From Chamaecyparis obtusa (taxonomy: Eukaryota > Streptophyta > Pinopsida > Cupressales > Cupressaceae), in contig BSBK01002076.1 in NCBI GenBank assembly GCA_027943335.1, forward strand, positions 126,501-190,500: a stretch of DNA of 64,000 bases. Direction: 5' to 3'. The position numbers were made by a program, and so were the translations under genes. The notes beneath the pieces were generated by a model. The model had not been told where the DNA came from. It was given only the letters and a program-made list of their open reading frames with translations, and ran no database searches. Shown here piece after piece: positions 34,907 through 48,190 of the stretch. The stretch's first letter is position 1; every line of letters starts with the position of its first letter.

Positions 34907-37900
34907 ATGTCAGATAATATAAGTGAAGAACAAAATAGGGAGACAATCGCTAGATTGTGGTCTAACTTGAAAAGAAAAGGTGATGGAAAATGTTATTGTC
35001 CCTGCAAAATTTGTAAGGGCTTAAACCGTAGAAGATTGCTAATCAAAACAGTTAAGAGACATTGTAGGGAGAATGGTCACATTGAAGGGGGGCATGACTA
35101 TCATCCACTGGTAAGTTGTTCATTATATCATTTTAACAATTTATATACATATGAAATCACTTGATGATGAGTTGAAGATCATGGTTTATTTATGTTAATC
35201 AATTTTATATAGGTTGATCTCCCCAGGGAAGTACATGATATGGAGGAACATGGGGGTGCGAATATCCAAGGTGAAGATAATGATCCCATGGAAGATGATG
35301 ATCATGTGCTAGAAAACACAATTGAAGATGATGGTATAAATACATTGATCCATGACACATTTAGTCCAAGCGGATCTGATCATGATGATGATGATAGCCT
35401 TGATGTACCTCTACTTGAGAAGGCATACGAGCCCCTATACAAAGACTCCCAAACAACACTTCTCTCTGCTGTATTGTTGTTGTTGAACTTGAAGGTTATG
35501 AATGGTTTATCCAACATAACAATGTCACGTATGTTAAGGTATGTCATATATGTCTTTATAGTTAACAAAGGGTGAATAATGTACCACTAATATTGTTTAT
35601 ATTAACAACTTATATTTTTTGTTGTAGATTGATAGGCGAGTTTTTGTTACCACCATCAAATATTCTACCTCGCTCATATCGAGAATTATCTGCTATTATG
35701 AAAGATATTGGAATGGAGTATCAAGCAATACATGCTTGTCCCAATGATCATATTATATATTATAAAGAACATGAATTTGCAACACAATGCCCTGTATTTC
35801 ATACGAGTAGATATCGAACAGATCGAATAACAAAAAAGGTGCCTCACAAGGTTCTTCGTTACATCCCCATTATTCCACGGATGCGATAATTATTCAGGTG
35901 TACTAGCTTGGCACAATTTATGGATTACCATGCACGCAAAAGAAGTCAAGATGACATTATTCGAATCCCTGCGAATGGTTCGGCATTTATGCACATAGAG
36001 GAAAAGTGGCAACACTTCAAAGAAGAACCTTGTAATCTCAGGCTTTCATTGGCAGCGGATGGTGTCAATCCATTTGGAGAGATGAGATATGTTTGCTCGG
36101 TGTGGCCTATTTTTGTTATCAACAATAACATTCCTCCGTGGATGTCAATAAAGAGGGAGCACATTATGTTGGCAATGATTGTTCCAAGTATTTTATCATT
36201 TGATAGTTATTAATTTACATGTACTTACAAATCTTACAGTAAAATGGTCACAATAATTATGTAATGTTACTGTTCATTCAAGTAGGTAAATATCAAGTTA
36301 AAGATATGAATGTATATATTGAGCCTCTTATTGACGAGTTGGTGGAGTTATGGAATGGTGTCACTATGTATGACGTGTCTAGACCAATAGGACAAAGACA
36401 ATTTCAATTCCATGCAATACTTGTATGGACAATACATGATGCCCCAGGGCTAACACATTTTTGTGGTATGTTATAGTGAATTCAAGTTGCGCATGATAAT
36501 TCTAATTATAAAAATCAACATATTTAATAATCCAATTATATCATTATCTTGTAGGTCTTCAAACAAAGGGAAAATTTGCATGTCCAGTTTGTGGTCCAAA
36601 GATGAAATCTCGTCATTCAAAAAGTTTAGGAAAGCATGTGTTTGATGAGTACAGACAATTCCTCCACAGGAATCATAAGTATCGAAGTATGAAAAAACAT
36701 CTTTTCAATGGGAAAGAAGAGACTACATCAAAGCCACGAAGAATGACACCTCGCCTATGGAAGTTGGAATATAATAGAATTAATCGTCGAGGTAATGTCG
36801 TTCCACTTAATGGTTTATGTTTGTAATTTATATATTTCTATTGTGATTTTTGTTTACTAATTATGTAATTGATGATCGTGAATGTCGTCAAGGCACTACT
36901 GACAACCTTCCAAAGGGACTAAAAAGCTATCCCAGACAATTTAGTAGGTTGCCCTACTACGAGGACCTACAAATTGTGCATTTGTTTGATCTTATGCATG
37001 TTGGAAAGAATATAACAGAGACATTGTGGAAAATACTGGATGGAAGGCATGACAAAGAAAAAATTGTCAAAATTTGTAATGACATTCATGAATCCAATCA
37101 TGCACTGAAGAATTTCATTCACTCAAATAGCAATAGAGATCAGATTAACATAAGTGCCCTTCCTTGGTTATTAACGGAGCAGCAAAGTGATGCCATAAAA
37201 GAAGTCATACGAAAAATTTGATTTCCCACAGGATTTGCTGGGAACATAAGCAATCTCATATCAAAGAAAAGTGAATTTGGGCCAGGGCTCAAAACGCATG
37301 ATTGGCATACTTTCATCAAGGTAAGTTATGTTCTTTTGTATTTACAATATATTCATAAACTACGTGTACTATTCATTATGTTATGTTAGAAAATAATGAA
37401 ATGATTGGTTTATAATTACTGCAGTACGTGCTACCTCTATCTCTCCCAGAGCACTTCAACAATAACATCAAACAAGTGATATATGATCTTGGAAAATACA
37501 TGAGGTAAGCAGTAATATCTATTCAATTTGTTGTATATATTTATTATATTCGTGATTTGTTTTTCTTGCTATGTAATCTATTGTATATTATTTTGTAAAC
37601 TCTCGTATTTATATATTTTTTGTGACTTGAATCTCTTAATGTAGGTGGTTGTCATCTAAAGAAATCCATAAAGAAGATATAAACTATTGGAAGAGAAGAA
37701 TTCCTCATTTATTGTGTGAAATGCAAAAGTCTCTACCTCCAACTTTTTTCAATGCACAAGAACACTACCTCATACACCAAGTTGAAGAGATTGAATTGTG
37801 TGGACCTGCACACACTAGGTCAATGTGGATGGTTGAGAGGCACTTGAAATCTTTGAAGGCTTTGGTTCGACAAAGAGCACATCCTGAGGGTTCTATGGTA

Positions 37901-38516
37901 GAGGGATACATGGTATACCAGACTATGGTGTACATTACTGAATATCTTCCTAAGTTTGCTTCAAATATCCATGTAGATCGCATTTGGGATCTCGACCCTT
38001 TTAAAAAATTCAAAGGGGAGTACTTGATGGGGAAAGGTAGATTGAGGAAAGTGACAGGTAATAAATTATAAGATGTTATTGTAATAAATTATTTCTTAAT
38101 CTTCAAAATAAATCAGTTGTAAGTCATCTATTTTTTTTTTGTACAGTTGCTCGAGAGTGGGATGCACTACATTTGATAATGGTTTTCATTTTTTGCAATA
38201 GGAGATGCAACAAGTCCCGATGCAACATCATTTCCTGGATGTTCCCGTGTTCCTAGTACAGGAACGGTGAAGGATTGCGTATTGATCATCAGCGATGATG
38301 AAGGCATTCCCTTAAAAGTATCCAAACTTCCAGGTACTTTAAAGTTATTATTATTCTATAGTGATATAATAGTAATTTAGTTTTTGATCACTCTTCATCG
38401 ACTAATGATCCCATGATTATTTTGTAGGGAATGATATTTTTTGGCGAAAACTTGGTGGCGATTGTTTGCGGATATTCGGGCCCACCATACGTACATGGTG
38501 GAACATCATATCCTAA
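34907..38516 (+). CDS. CACTA transposase, TNP2 type (ten exons, two nonsense codons)
   Basis: It cuts and joins element ends at the TIRs. Predicted exons: 34907-35110, 35213-35538, 35628-36187, 36286-36465, 36555-36791, 36893-37320, 37425-37504, 37645-38057, 38202-38333 and 38428-38516, all with GT-AG introns and matching phases (882 codons). Exon 1 holds the transposon-associated zinc motif (CYCPCKICKG). Exons 2-6 hold the Transposase_21/TNP2 region: TTLLSAVLLLLNLKVMNGLS, IHACPNDHIIYY, LAADGVNPFGEM, FACPVCG and LFDLMHVGKN. Exons 7-8 hold a DUF4218-like domain (QKSLPPTFFNAQEHYL, ARPEGS-like HPEGSMVEGY). In-frame TAA at 35887-35889 and TGA at 37219-37221 fit Gln/Arg-to-stop transitions. The start is the first ATG after the triplicated block. 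The last exon is least certain and may splice on to 38,649. Confidence 0.85.
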
Positions 38517-38648
38517 CTAAAACCCCAAACCACTATTTTGATTTCATATCATTGCTAGAATAGTTTTCCTTTTCATCAATTTCTTGAACTATATTAAAGG
38601 TAGCTTCTCTTCATTTATGAGTCTAACATGTTTTTTTTTACTTAAAAG

Positions 38649-40003
38649 GTGGAATAACCAAGATAAAAAGTTGAAGGATGATCTTGTACATAGTATGACC
38701 CAGCTTTTTGGACCTCGTGCATTCGAGAGAAACAAGCTCCTTGAAAGAGCTGGTTTATGTTTGAAGTATATTAGGGACCAGTACAGGAAATATTTAGAGG
38801 TTAACCCAAGGCACGAGCGTTCGCCCTGTGTTCTTGAGGCTGAGTGGCAGGGTTTGATTTTGGATGGAAAGTATAAAGCCGACATGAAAAAAGGAATTAT
38901 GCCAGTAGAGAGTAGAGCAAGGTATGTGATACTTTTGAGAATGTAATTATGTACTAATTAACCTCTAAATTTTTCCTAGATACTTTTGATTATGTAATTA
39001 TGTAAGAATGTAATTATGTACTAATTATGTACTGGTCTCTAACATATTTCAAACTTTTCATAGATTGCCTGACACATCAAAGGCAACAAAGGCAAGATTA
39101 GAAAAGCACGGGACACACAAGCTCGGCTCTGGTGGTTTTTCCAAACTTCAAGCACGAGTTGTAAGTATTAGTAAATGAAAACTTGTATCAATTTTTTTAT
39201 ATATTGCAAGGAAATTTTTTTTGATCAAACAATGCAAGTAAAATTCACCATACCAAGAAAAAATGTAGGGGTCAGAGTTCAATAGATGCCTCACAGAAGA
39301 GGACAAGAGAATTGGCTTCCAACAAGGCTATAGAGCCGTGGCTAAATGGCTACGAGCTGAAATCAGTGTGCAAGGTTCAAATAATGATGCATTTGAGCCA
39401 CAGGTAAATAAGCTAAATGAAATTTATTTCAAATTGAATACTTTACCAATTAGTCTATTTGATGTTAAGTTCTAATATAAAGTGAGTATATCTGTTTTAA
39501 GAAAGCAATGATAACAATGTGTAGGATATTGGAATGCAGCCTGACAATCCTTCTACACAATCTATGCATAATGAAGGTTCGCATGATGTGCATCCTAGTG
39601 GTGGAGGTATACATTTGCTATTAAAATTTTTATATGTAATTACAATTGGTGTTTGGATTAATGTAACATTTTGTATAGCAACTGTAGAGGATCGAGGGGT
39701 CGGTGCTCATGAGCATGTTGAGGTTGAGTCTAGACAAAATGATGTGGCCAGATCAGGTAATTAAAGAGCGCCACAGTTATGTTCTTTAAAATAATTAAAT
39801 ACTTGTAACAATTATAATTAAATATTTTAAATTTAACTCTTTTATTTGTTATTGTAGAGGACCCCCCTTTGCAGCAGCATAGGAATTTGAGATCATCAAG
39901 AACAAAGAACAAAACAACTGATGAGGGGGGTATTGATGATAACACTGATGCTCCTCTTAGAGCTTACATAGAAAAAAAAATTAGAAAGAGAAAAAAGAAA
40001 TGA
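38649..40003 (+). CDS. Second CACTA gene, Transposase_24/TNPA-like, six exons
   Basis: Predicted exons 38649-38921, 39064-39160, 39269-39403, 39525-39606, 39679-39756 and 39858-40003 join in frame without any stop before TGA 40001-40003. The product has a helical N-terminal part (FERNKLLERAGLCLKYIRD), a KHGTHKLGSGGFSKLQ motif reminiscent of the plant Transposase_24 H-x-GS signature, FNRCLTEEDKRIGFQQGY, acidic/polar linkers and a basic tail (KKIRKRKKK) that could be a nuclear signal. It may start at ATG 38,584, unspliced, or be spliced from the TNP2 gene. In En/Spm a second protein binds subterminal repeats; that role is inference. Confidence 0.65.
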
Positions 40004-41270
40004 TTGTCATCTAAATACCTTAATTGATAATGACTGAATTTTATGTCTCAATGAATTTAATTATGTGCTAATGAATGTTCATGAATTATGTGTTTATTTT
40101 CATATTGATGAATGTTGCGTGTTAACAAATCTAATGTGTTAATGAATGTTATCATGTGATATTGATTGAATGTTACATGTTATTAATAATTGAAAGAATG
40201 AATGAATGTTAGATGTTAACGGGGAATGTAGAGTGATGTTAGGGGGAGGGGGGTGGGGCCAAATGAGCTTCCACCTTCACGTGGTTGGCCCTGTTTAGTA
40301 GAGAATATTAAACTATATTCTTGAAACAAAGTGAAGCTCAATAAGATACTAAATGAGTCAAAATGGTTATCAAGGTCCTCTATCCATAAGATACTTGTAG
40401 TCAAAATGGTTATCTAGGTCCTCTATCCATTCCATAAGTTCTTCACCATTCAAACTTCCTCCATAACAAGGAATGTGCTCTAGGTTAGTCATGAAGCCTA
40501 GCATGGACTCTCTGTCAGATAGAGCCACTATTTCAGAGCCTTTTCTGTGCATTTCCTTCAAGCACTGTACAGTGTACGGATGTGAAAGGGAGGGCAGACC
40601 AGTGTGGAAGTTAGAGTATTTATATCTTATGCTTTGAGAGTTTATTTGGTAGATTCAAGACACCTTATATCAAAGTTATTCCTTTTTCTTATCTGTTGTT
40701 CTGTCAAACCCTCATTTTTTGGGTTATTGCATTCAAATGGCCTTAACTTGCAAATAAACCATAGGATATCCTCTGTTCTTTGTAAAATGCAAGTTAAGGG
40801 GGTTTATTTTCATATTTTAAAAGCTTTGGAATAGGATACTAAGCCAGAGAATTTCAAGAGCAAGCCCTAGGTCAAGAATCTCAATGTTCTTGACTAGGAG
40901 TTGATGGATTATGCAAGATCAGAGGGTAGCGGCAAGTAAAGGACCTCAAACCTTGTTGAATCTAGATCTTTAGAGCATGGTGGACATCTTCAAACTCTGA
41001 TCTTGGTTTCATGCACCCATTTTCAATGCCTTGTTTTGGAACCCACACCCAAAGGCATGCATTAGGTCTGCGGACTCAATAAGGACATTGATATGCTGGA
41101 GTGGAGTCAGGGTCTAGGAGTTGGAGGATTGTTAGAACATCAAAAAGGGTACTCAAAAAACATATAAGTTCATAAGGTCCTTTGTCAAATTGAAGAGTTA
41201 TTGCTGCAGAACAGGTTTTGGAGACCTACTAGAGTCACTAGGTCTATTTGGACCCGTTTGGACCACGACA
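40004..41270. other. CACTA spacer after the transposase genes
   Basis: AT-rich sequence with repeated GAATGTTA/AATGAATG phrases (40,020-40,220) follows the genes. A minus-strand gag scrap and further non-coding DNA with no gene I can support come next. Part of 40,600-40,800 resembles, inverted, the start of the solo LTR at 43,288 (CAAACCCTCATTTTT and TTAACT-type phrases). Confidence 0.45.
40352..40561 (-). pseudogene. Ty3 gag scrap with a short tandem duplication
   Basis: The minus strand reads GGSLNGEELMEWIEDLDNHF, typical of the Ty3 gag capsid N-terminus. A piece of about 35 bases (TCAAAATGGTTATC.AGGTCC) is duplicated at 40,352-40,388 and 40,396-40,433. Only this fragment is present, with no LTR or other gag sequence nearby. 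Confidence 0.6.
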
Positions 41271-41539
41271 CATAGTAGCATCTACAGAGAAGAAGTTTGG
41301 TATGCAATGGTCTTGAAACCTCCTGAGAAATTCTTGGTATGCATTTGTGTGGTGCAAAAGCTTCGTTGAAAGAGAAAAAGAAGAAAAGAATAGAAATGAT
41401 TTTTGTTCTTTTTATGTCATATACTGTAACCAGCTACTTATAACTTGCAAAAATTATTATAACCATTTGAAATTGAAACTTAGTTTAATGTGAAACTGAG
41501 AACTGCTTTATTAGAGCTTTCTGTGATTTAGATTCAGAC

Positions 41540-42090
41540 ATCAAGAACATTGTTTGCCTAATATTGTGATTAATGTTTATTTATTAATATCTCATACTGA
41601 CAAACAATTGATAATTGTAGGGAAAACGTCATTGGGGGTCTTTGAGGATCCACCAGAAGCCAAGGAGAAAATGTATTCAAATGCTAAAGATGGTGTAATA
41701 GTCCTTACAGCTGTTGAACCTTGCTGTGTAGATCATCTCTGATTCTCCAAGTTCAACTGTACTGTGTTATTCCTTTGGATACTTCTAATGGTAAATTTCA
41801 GACATCAAGTTCTTTTCGTATGAAACTACTACATTTGTAATCTGTAGTTTTAAACTTTTAGTTTATAAATGTTCATCAGCTTTAGTTTGTATGCTGCCAT
41901 TTCAAGTATGATTAATGAAGTTACCTTTATCACAGGATGAAAGTGAGCAGTCAGCATACTGGTACGGAGCTGGCGGCATTGATACGGTGACTAGGGCATC
42001 GTTTAATGGTGGTATTGTGTTTTCTCATATTTAGGGCATCGGCCTTTTGAAGCATTGCCTTCATCTTTCTTAAGTCTGAGTTTTAAGTTT
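41540..42090 (+). pseudogene. Possible captured gene fragment
   Basis: A splice-acceptor-like TTGATAATTGTAG precedes an open stretch (about 41,620-41,742) encoding GKTSLGVFEDPPEAKEKMYS and ending VLTAVEPCCVDHL. The sequence occurs once and is not part of the arrays. I do not recognise the protein. CACTA elements often carry such host exons, but a chance ORF is possible. Confidence 0.35.
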
Positions 42091-43287
42091 GTTTATCTCT
42101 CTCAGCGCTGTTGAAAATACAAATGACAACGTTCTTGTTTGTTTTGCCCTTATATCCTGATGTGATTTCGCGGAGGGTTACGGCGCTGTTGAAAACACAA
42201 ATGAAAACACAAATCCCTTGTGTAATTGCCACTTGAAGGAGGATAGTCACTGTAAAGACAACATGATAATGTACACTTACAGTGAGTGTACATTATCATG
42301 TTGTCTTTAGAGTGATTGTCCTCATTTTTTGAAGAAGAAAAGCATTAATGTGGTTCAATAGCAATACATTCAAGTGGCAATTACACAAGGGACAATCGAT
42401 CACTGTGAGATGTCCTCATGTGTGACTATCCTTGTCACAAATGAGGACATCTCACAATGACTGTCCCTTGTGTAATTCAAGTGGCAATTACACAAGGGAC
42501 AGTCACTGTGAGATGTCCTCATTTGTGACTGTCCTTACAATGAGTGTACATTATCATGTTGTCTTTAGAGTGACTGTCCTCATTTGTTGAAGAAGAAAAG
42601 AATTAATGTGGTTCAATAGCAATACATTCAAGTGGCAATTACTCAAGGGACAATCAATCATTGTGAGATGTCCTCATGTGTGACTATCCTTGTCACAAAT
42701 GAGGACATCTCACAATTACTGTCCCTTCTGTAATTGCCACTTGAATGAGGACAGTCACTGTAAAGACAACATGATAATGTACACATACAATGAGTGTACA
42801 TTATCATGTTTTCTTTACAGTGGCTGCCCTCATGTTGTATATTCTTCTCTGTAGATGCTACTATGTGCTAGGGAACTTCTTAGAACTGTTGGTATATTCT
42901 TACAACTTGTTACACCTGGGATATTCTTCTCTGTAGATGCTATTGTGTGCCGTGGTCCAAACAGGCCCATAAATGTGGTTGAATAGCAATACATTCAAGT
43001 GGCAATTACACAAGGGACAGTCACTGTGAGATGTCCTCATGTGTGACTGTCCTTGTTACAAATGAGGACATCTCACAGTGACTGTCCCTTGTGTAATTGC
43101 CACTTGAAGGAAAAAAGCATTAATGTGGTTCAATAGCAATGTATTCAAGCGGAAATTACACAAGGGATAATCACTCTGAGATTTCCTCATTTGTGACTAT
43201 CCTTACAGTGAGTGTACATTATCATGTTGTCTTTACAGTGACTGTCCTCATTTGTTGAAGGAAAAAAGCATTAATGTGGTTCAATAG
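42091..43287 (-). repeat. CACTA right arm array, block 1 (inverted)
   Basis: Starts with the inverse of the 78-bp units (GGCGCTGTTGAAAACACAAA, 42,100-42,210). Inverted array units follow, including the hairpin pair AAAGACAACATGATAATGTA / TACATTATCATGTTGTCTTT near 42,256-42,308, and one GTAGATGCTACTATGTGC module (about 42,840-42,960). Confidence 0.8.
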
Positions 43288-44228
43288 TGATGCAGAGTAG
43301 TCAGGGCTTTTAGAATATACAAATATACATCCTTAACTCTCATTCCACCAAGGAAGAAGGAATTCCAATGGTTGAAACGTGAGTTAAGGTCTTTACATCA
43401 GTCAAACCCTAAAAATGAGGGTTTGTAAACAATGCACAGAAAATTTGAAATAACTTAGATATAAAACAAAGAGAATCAATCAAACCAACTTCCAAAGCAT
43501 CAGATGTCACTATTACAACTTCCAGGCAAATTTTATCATCCAACCACCATCCGTACAGCCGTACAGAGTTCATTTTTCACCAGAAATGCACTAAAACAGG
43601 GTTATTTTTATTTTTTATGAAAGTAAAATGATTACAATACTGGTTCTCTGTCTGTCTTCGACCATTTGAAGCCTAAAATAGGCTCTCCAAATGTTGGTTC
43701 AACCATCTAGGTGGTTAGAATAGTTTATCCAACAAATGTCAACTTTGCTAAGAAACTTTTAAAGTTGCATTACAACTTTGCAAACAACTTTGCCGAGAAG
43801 GTTAAAAATGTGTTGTGAAACTTTAGGAACCTTATTAAAGTTATTTTGGACCTTCAAACTTCTTAACAACATCTAAAAGACACCTAATAAACACTTACTA
43901 TGCTCATTTCATCCAAGGACTCAAAAGATGCCCAAGGTTTATAAGTCACCAAGGGGTCTTGTGTCCAACAAGTGGATGTTTATAAGGAGATAAAATCAAT
44001 CCTTAATATTTATTACAAACCAAGAAAACATCTAAAACTCCTATTCTAATTTATTGTCATTCAAAAAGACTCTGATTTGTCAATCAAAAGGACCTTTCAC
44101 CAGTCAATCCTTCAAAGCTCCAAGGTGAAAATCTTATGTTCCAATTGATAGGATTTGACTCCTTGGCTTCATGGCAACTTCCTTCAATCATGGTGTCTTT
44201 GGCTTGCATTAGGGATGCCCCTACATCA
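43288..44228 (-). repeat. Solo LTR of the element C family in the right arm
   Basis: The 941-bp unit has plus-strand ends TGATGCAGAG...CCCTACATCA and TSD AATAG at 43,283-43,287 and 44,229-44,233. The TGATG...CATCA ends match those of C and H; orientation is minus as in C. It splits an array unit that reads through once removed. Confidence 0.82.
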
Positions 44229-44269
44229 AATAGCAATGCATTCAAGTGGCAATTACACAAGGGATAGTA

Positions 44270-45450
44270 CATGCCCATTAAAGTTGGTGTTTTGTTATCC
44301 AGCATGACAATGGAGACAACATACTCTATGTCAATTTTACTGATCAAATTTCCCTCCGCCAGGCAAAGCAACAATCTGGGTATGATAAGGTGAAATTTTG
44401 TAGTCCTTTTGGGTATGATAACAGTTCCAGTTTCCAATAAGATGGTTCATTTTTATAATCTAGCTTCAATTTCTCTTGTGAAAATCTTTTTTTCATTTTA
44501 TGGGTGGTAAAATATAATTATTATGCTAGAGGTGTGTACTTATGGATGATAATGAAACAAAATGATAAGATTTAAGACTCTTGTTTTTTTTTTAAATAGC
44601 AATTTAAGTTTCCTTCTATTATAAATTACTATTTTTCTATTTTTTAATGTATCTTTCCAAATCTTTTATATCAATTTTATTTATGAAATATAAATATATT
44701 AATAATGTTTTAGTGTTTTTAGGATTAGTTTATATCAATTCTATGTATCATCATTCGTCATTCAATTGTCAGTATTATTAATTTAGACTGTGCAATTGTA
44801 GAACTACTCGAATATGGGTTGGATGGATACTCAAGCAGGGGAACCCTCCTCAAATATCTCAAGCAGTGAACTTGGAAAAATGTGTCCTGAAGGAACCCTT
44901 TCCATCAGAGAGATAAAAGTACAAACAAGTAAAAGAAGTAGGCTCTGCAAATATGTTTTTGAGAAGAAAAATGATAGATTATTCGACTATGGTTCATGAG
45001 GTATATCTAAATAGACATTTTTTTTCTTATTATAATAAAAGAGGAAGTTGTGAATGTCAAAGTTGAGTGAAACAAAAATTATTTTCATCAAATTTTGTTA
45101 GGCTTGCTTTTGGGAATAGTTTCTTACAATATTGCTATTAAGATTTTTATTGTGTAGTTTTTAGATTAGGTTTATAAAATTATATTTCATGAGTAGTGAT
45201 TCATATTAATCAATTAACGATACTTTTGGAAGGTATTTTCAATGTGTCAAATTTTGATATTTTTACAAGAATTAGATTGTGTAATTTTTTTAATTAAAGT
45301 CATTGACTCATATTTCATAAATAATAGTTCTCATGAATCCATCTCTTATAAGATTGAATAGTCTATTTAGGAAGTATTTCTGATAGTATGTCAAGTTATG
45401 ATATTACTATTACCATTAGATTGCATGGCTTTGAAGTCAACCTCGTTGAC
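44270..45450. other. Unique AT-rich segment in the right arm
   Basis: About 1.2 kb unlike the arrays, AT-rich, with a 61-codon ORF (44,814-44,999) I do not recognise. No TSD or TIR was found at its edges. It may be captured DNA or a degraded insertion. Confidence 0.35.
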
Positions 45451-48190
45451 CCATATTCTTCTCTGTAGATGCTACTATGTGCTAGGGAACTTCTTAGAAC
45501 TGTTGGTATATTCTTACAACTTGTTACACCTGGGATATTCTTCTCTGTAGATGCTACTATGTGCCGCGGTCCAAACGGGCCCATAAATGTGGTTGAATAG
45601 CAATACATTCAAGTGGCAATTACACAAGGGACAGTCACTGTGAGATGTCCTCATGTGTGACTGTCCTTGTCACAAATGAGGACATCTCACAGTGACTGTC
45701 CCTTGTGTAATTTCCACTTGAATGAGGACAGTCATTGTAAAGACAACATGATAATGTACACATACAATGAGTGTACATTATCATGTTGTCTTTACAGTGG
45801 CTGCCCTCATGTTGTATATTCTTCTCTGTAGATGCTACTATGTGCTAGGGAACTTATTAGAACTGTTGGTATATTCTTACAACTTGTTACACCTGGGATA
45901 TTCTTCTCTGTAGATGCTACTGTGTGCTGTGGTCCAAACGGGCCCATAAATATGGTTGAATAGCAATACATTCAAGTGGCAATTACACAAGGGACAGTCA
46001 CTGTGAGATGTCCTCATGTGTGACTGTCCTTGTCACAAATGAGGACATCTCACAGTGACTGTCCCTTGTGTAATTGCCACTTGAATGAGGACAGTCACTG
46101 TAAAGACAACATGATAATGTACACAAGTACCGTGAAGGTAGTTGCAAGTTACGACTGTTTCATTGCATACCCGAAACAATGAAGATGTTACGGTCCACAA
46201 AACGTTTGTGCTTGAAAGATGAACAAATAAAATTAAACTTCTAAATAACCAAAGCCGCTAACAATAAATTCAACACAGATATGTCCTCATTTCTGGGTAT
46301 TTTAGCTATGTAACAGCTGAATACCAAATTACATAATAATGACAAAAGAAAAATAAACCCAACGTACTCAGAAATTGTAGCTGTGATTTCGCGGAGGGAA
46401 TCTCTCTCGGCATTGTTGAAAATACAAATGACAACGTTTCTCTACATTATCATGTTGCCTTTACAGTGACTGTCCCTTGTGTAATTGCCACTTGAAGGAG
46501 GACAGTCACTGTAAAGACAACATGATAATGTACACTTACAGCCCGTGTACATTATCATGTTGTCTTTAGAGTGACTATCCTCATTTGTTGAAGAAGAAAA
46601 GCATTAATGTGGCTGAATAGCAATACATTCAAGTGGCAATCACACAAGGGATAGTCACTGTGAGATGTCCTCATTTGTGACTGTCCTTACAGTGAGTGTA
46701 CATTATCATGTTGTCTTTAGAGTGACTATCCTCATTTGTTGAAGAAGAAAAGTATTAATGTGGTTCAATAGCAATACATTCAAGTGGCAATTACACAAGG
46801 GACAATCGATCACTGTGAGATGTCCTCATGTGTGACTATCCTTGTCACAAATGAGGACATCTCACAATGATTGTCCCTTGTGTAATTCAAGTGGCAATTA
46901 CACAAGGGACAGTCACTATGAGATGTCCTCATTTGTGACTGTCCTTACAATGAGTGTAGATTATCATGTTGTCTTTAGAGTGACTGTCCTCATTTGTTGA
47001 AGAAGAAAAGCATTAATGTGGTTCAATAGCAATACATTCAAGTGGCAATTACACAAGGGACAATCGATCACTGTGAGATGTCCTCATGTGTGACTATCCT
47101 TGTCACAAATGAGGACATCTCACAATGACTGTCCCTTCTGTAATTGCCACTTGAATGAGGACAGTCACTGTAAAGACAACATGATAATGTACACATACAA
47201 TGAGTGTACATTATCATGTTGTCTTTACAGTGGCTGCCCTCATGTTGTATATTCTTCTCTGTAGATGCTACTATGTGCTAGGGAACTTCTTAGAACTGTT
47301 GGTATATTCTTACAACTTGTTACACCTGGGATATTCTTCTCTGTAGATGCTACTGTGTGCTGTGGTCCAAACGGGCCCATAAATGTGGTTGAATAGCAAT
47401 ACATTCAAGTGACAATTACACAAGGGACAGTCACTGTGAGATGTCCTCATGTGTGACTGTCCTTGTCACAAATGAGGACATCTCACAGTGACTGTCCCTT
47501 GTGTAATTACCACTTGAATGAGGACAGTCACTGTAAAGACAACATGATAATGTACACAAGTACCGTGAAGGTAGTTGCAAGTTATAGCTGTTTCATTGCA
47601 TACCCGAAATAATGAAGATGTTACGGTCCACAAAATGTTTGTGCTTGAAAGATGAACAAATAAAATTAAACTTCTAAATAACCAAAGCCGCTAACAATAA
47701 ATTCAACACAGATATGTCCTCATTTCTGGGTATTTTAGCTCTATAACAGCTGAATACCATATTACATAATAATGACAAAAGAAAAATAAACCCAACGTAC
47801 TCAGAAATTGTAGCTGTGATTTCGCAGAGGGAATCTCTCTCGGCACTGTTGAAAATACAAATGACAACGTTTCTCTACATTATCATGTTGCCTTTACAGT
47901 GACTGTCCCTTGTGTAATTGCCACTTGAAGGAGGACAGTCACTGTAAAGACAACATGATAATGTACACTTACAGCCCGTGTACATTATCATGTTGTCTTT
48001 AGAGTGACTATCCTCATTTGTTGAAGAAGAAAAGCATTAATGTGGCTGAATAGCAATACATTCAAGTGGCAATTACACAAGGGACAATCACTGTGAGATG
48101 TCCTCATTTGTGACTATCCTTACAGTGAGTGTACATTATCATGTTGTCTTTAAAGTGACTGTCCTCATTTGTTGAAGGAAAAAAGCATTA
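45451..48190 (-). repeat. CACTA right arm array, block 2, with 1.44-kb duplication
   Basis: The array holds GTAGATGCTACTATGTGC modules (from 45,452, 45,815 and 47,250), inverted 240-bp modules (46,135 and 47,570) and palindromic units. Sequence from about 45,725 to 46,750 recurs in the same order 1436 bases later (for example ACAGTGGCTGCCCTCATG at 45,794 and 47,230). Sequence from about 42,286 also recurs near 46,696. Confidence 0.8.
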
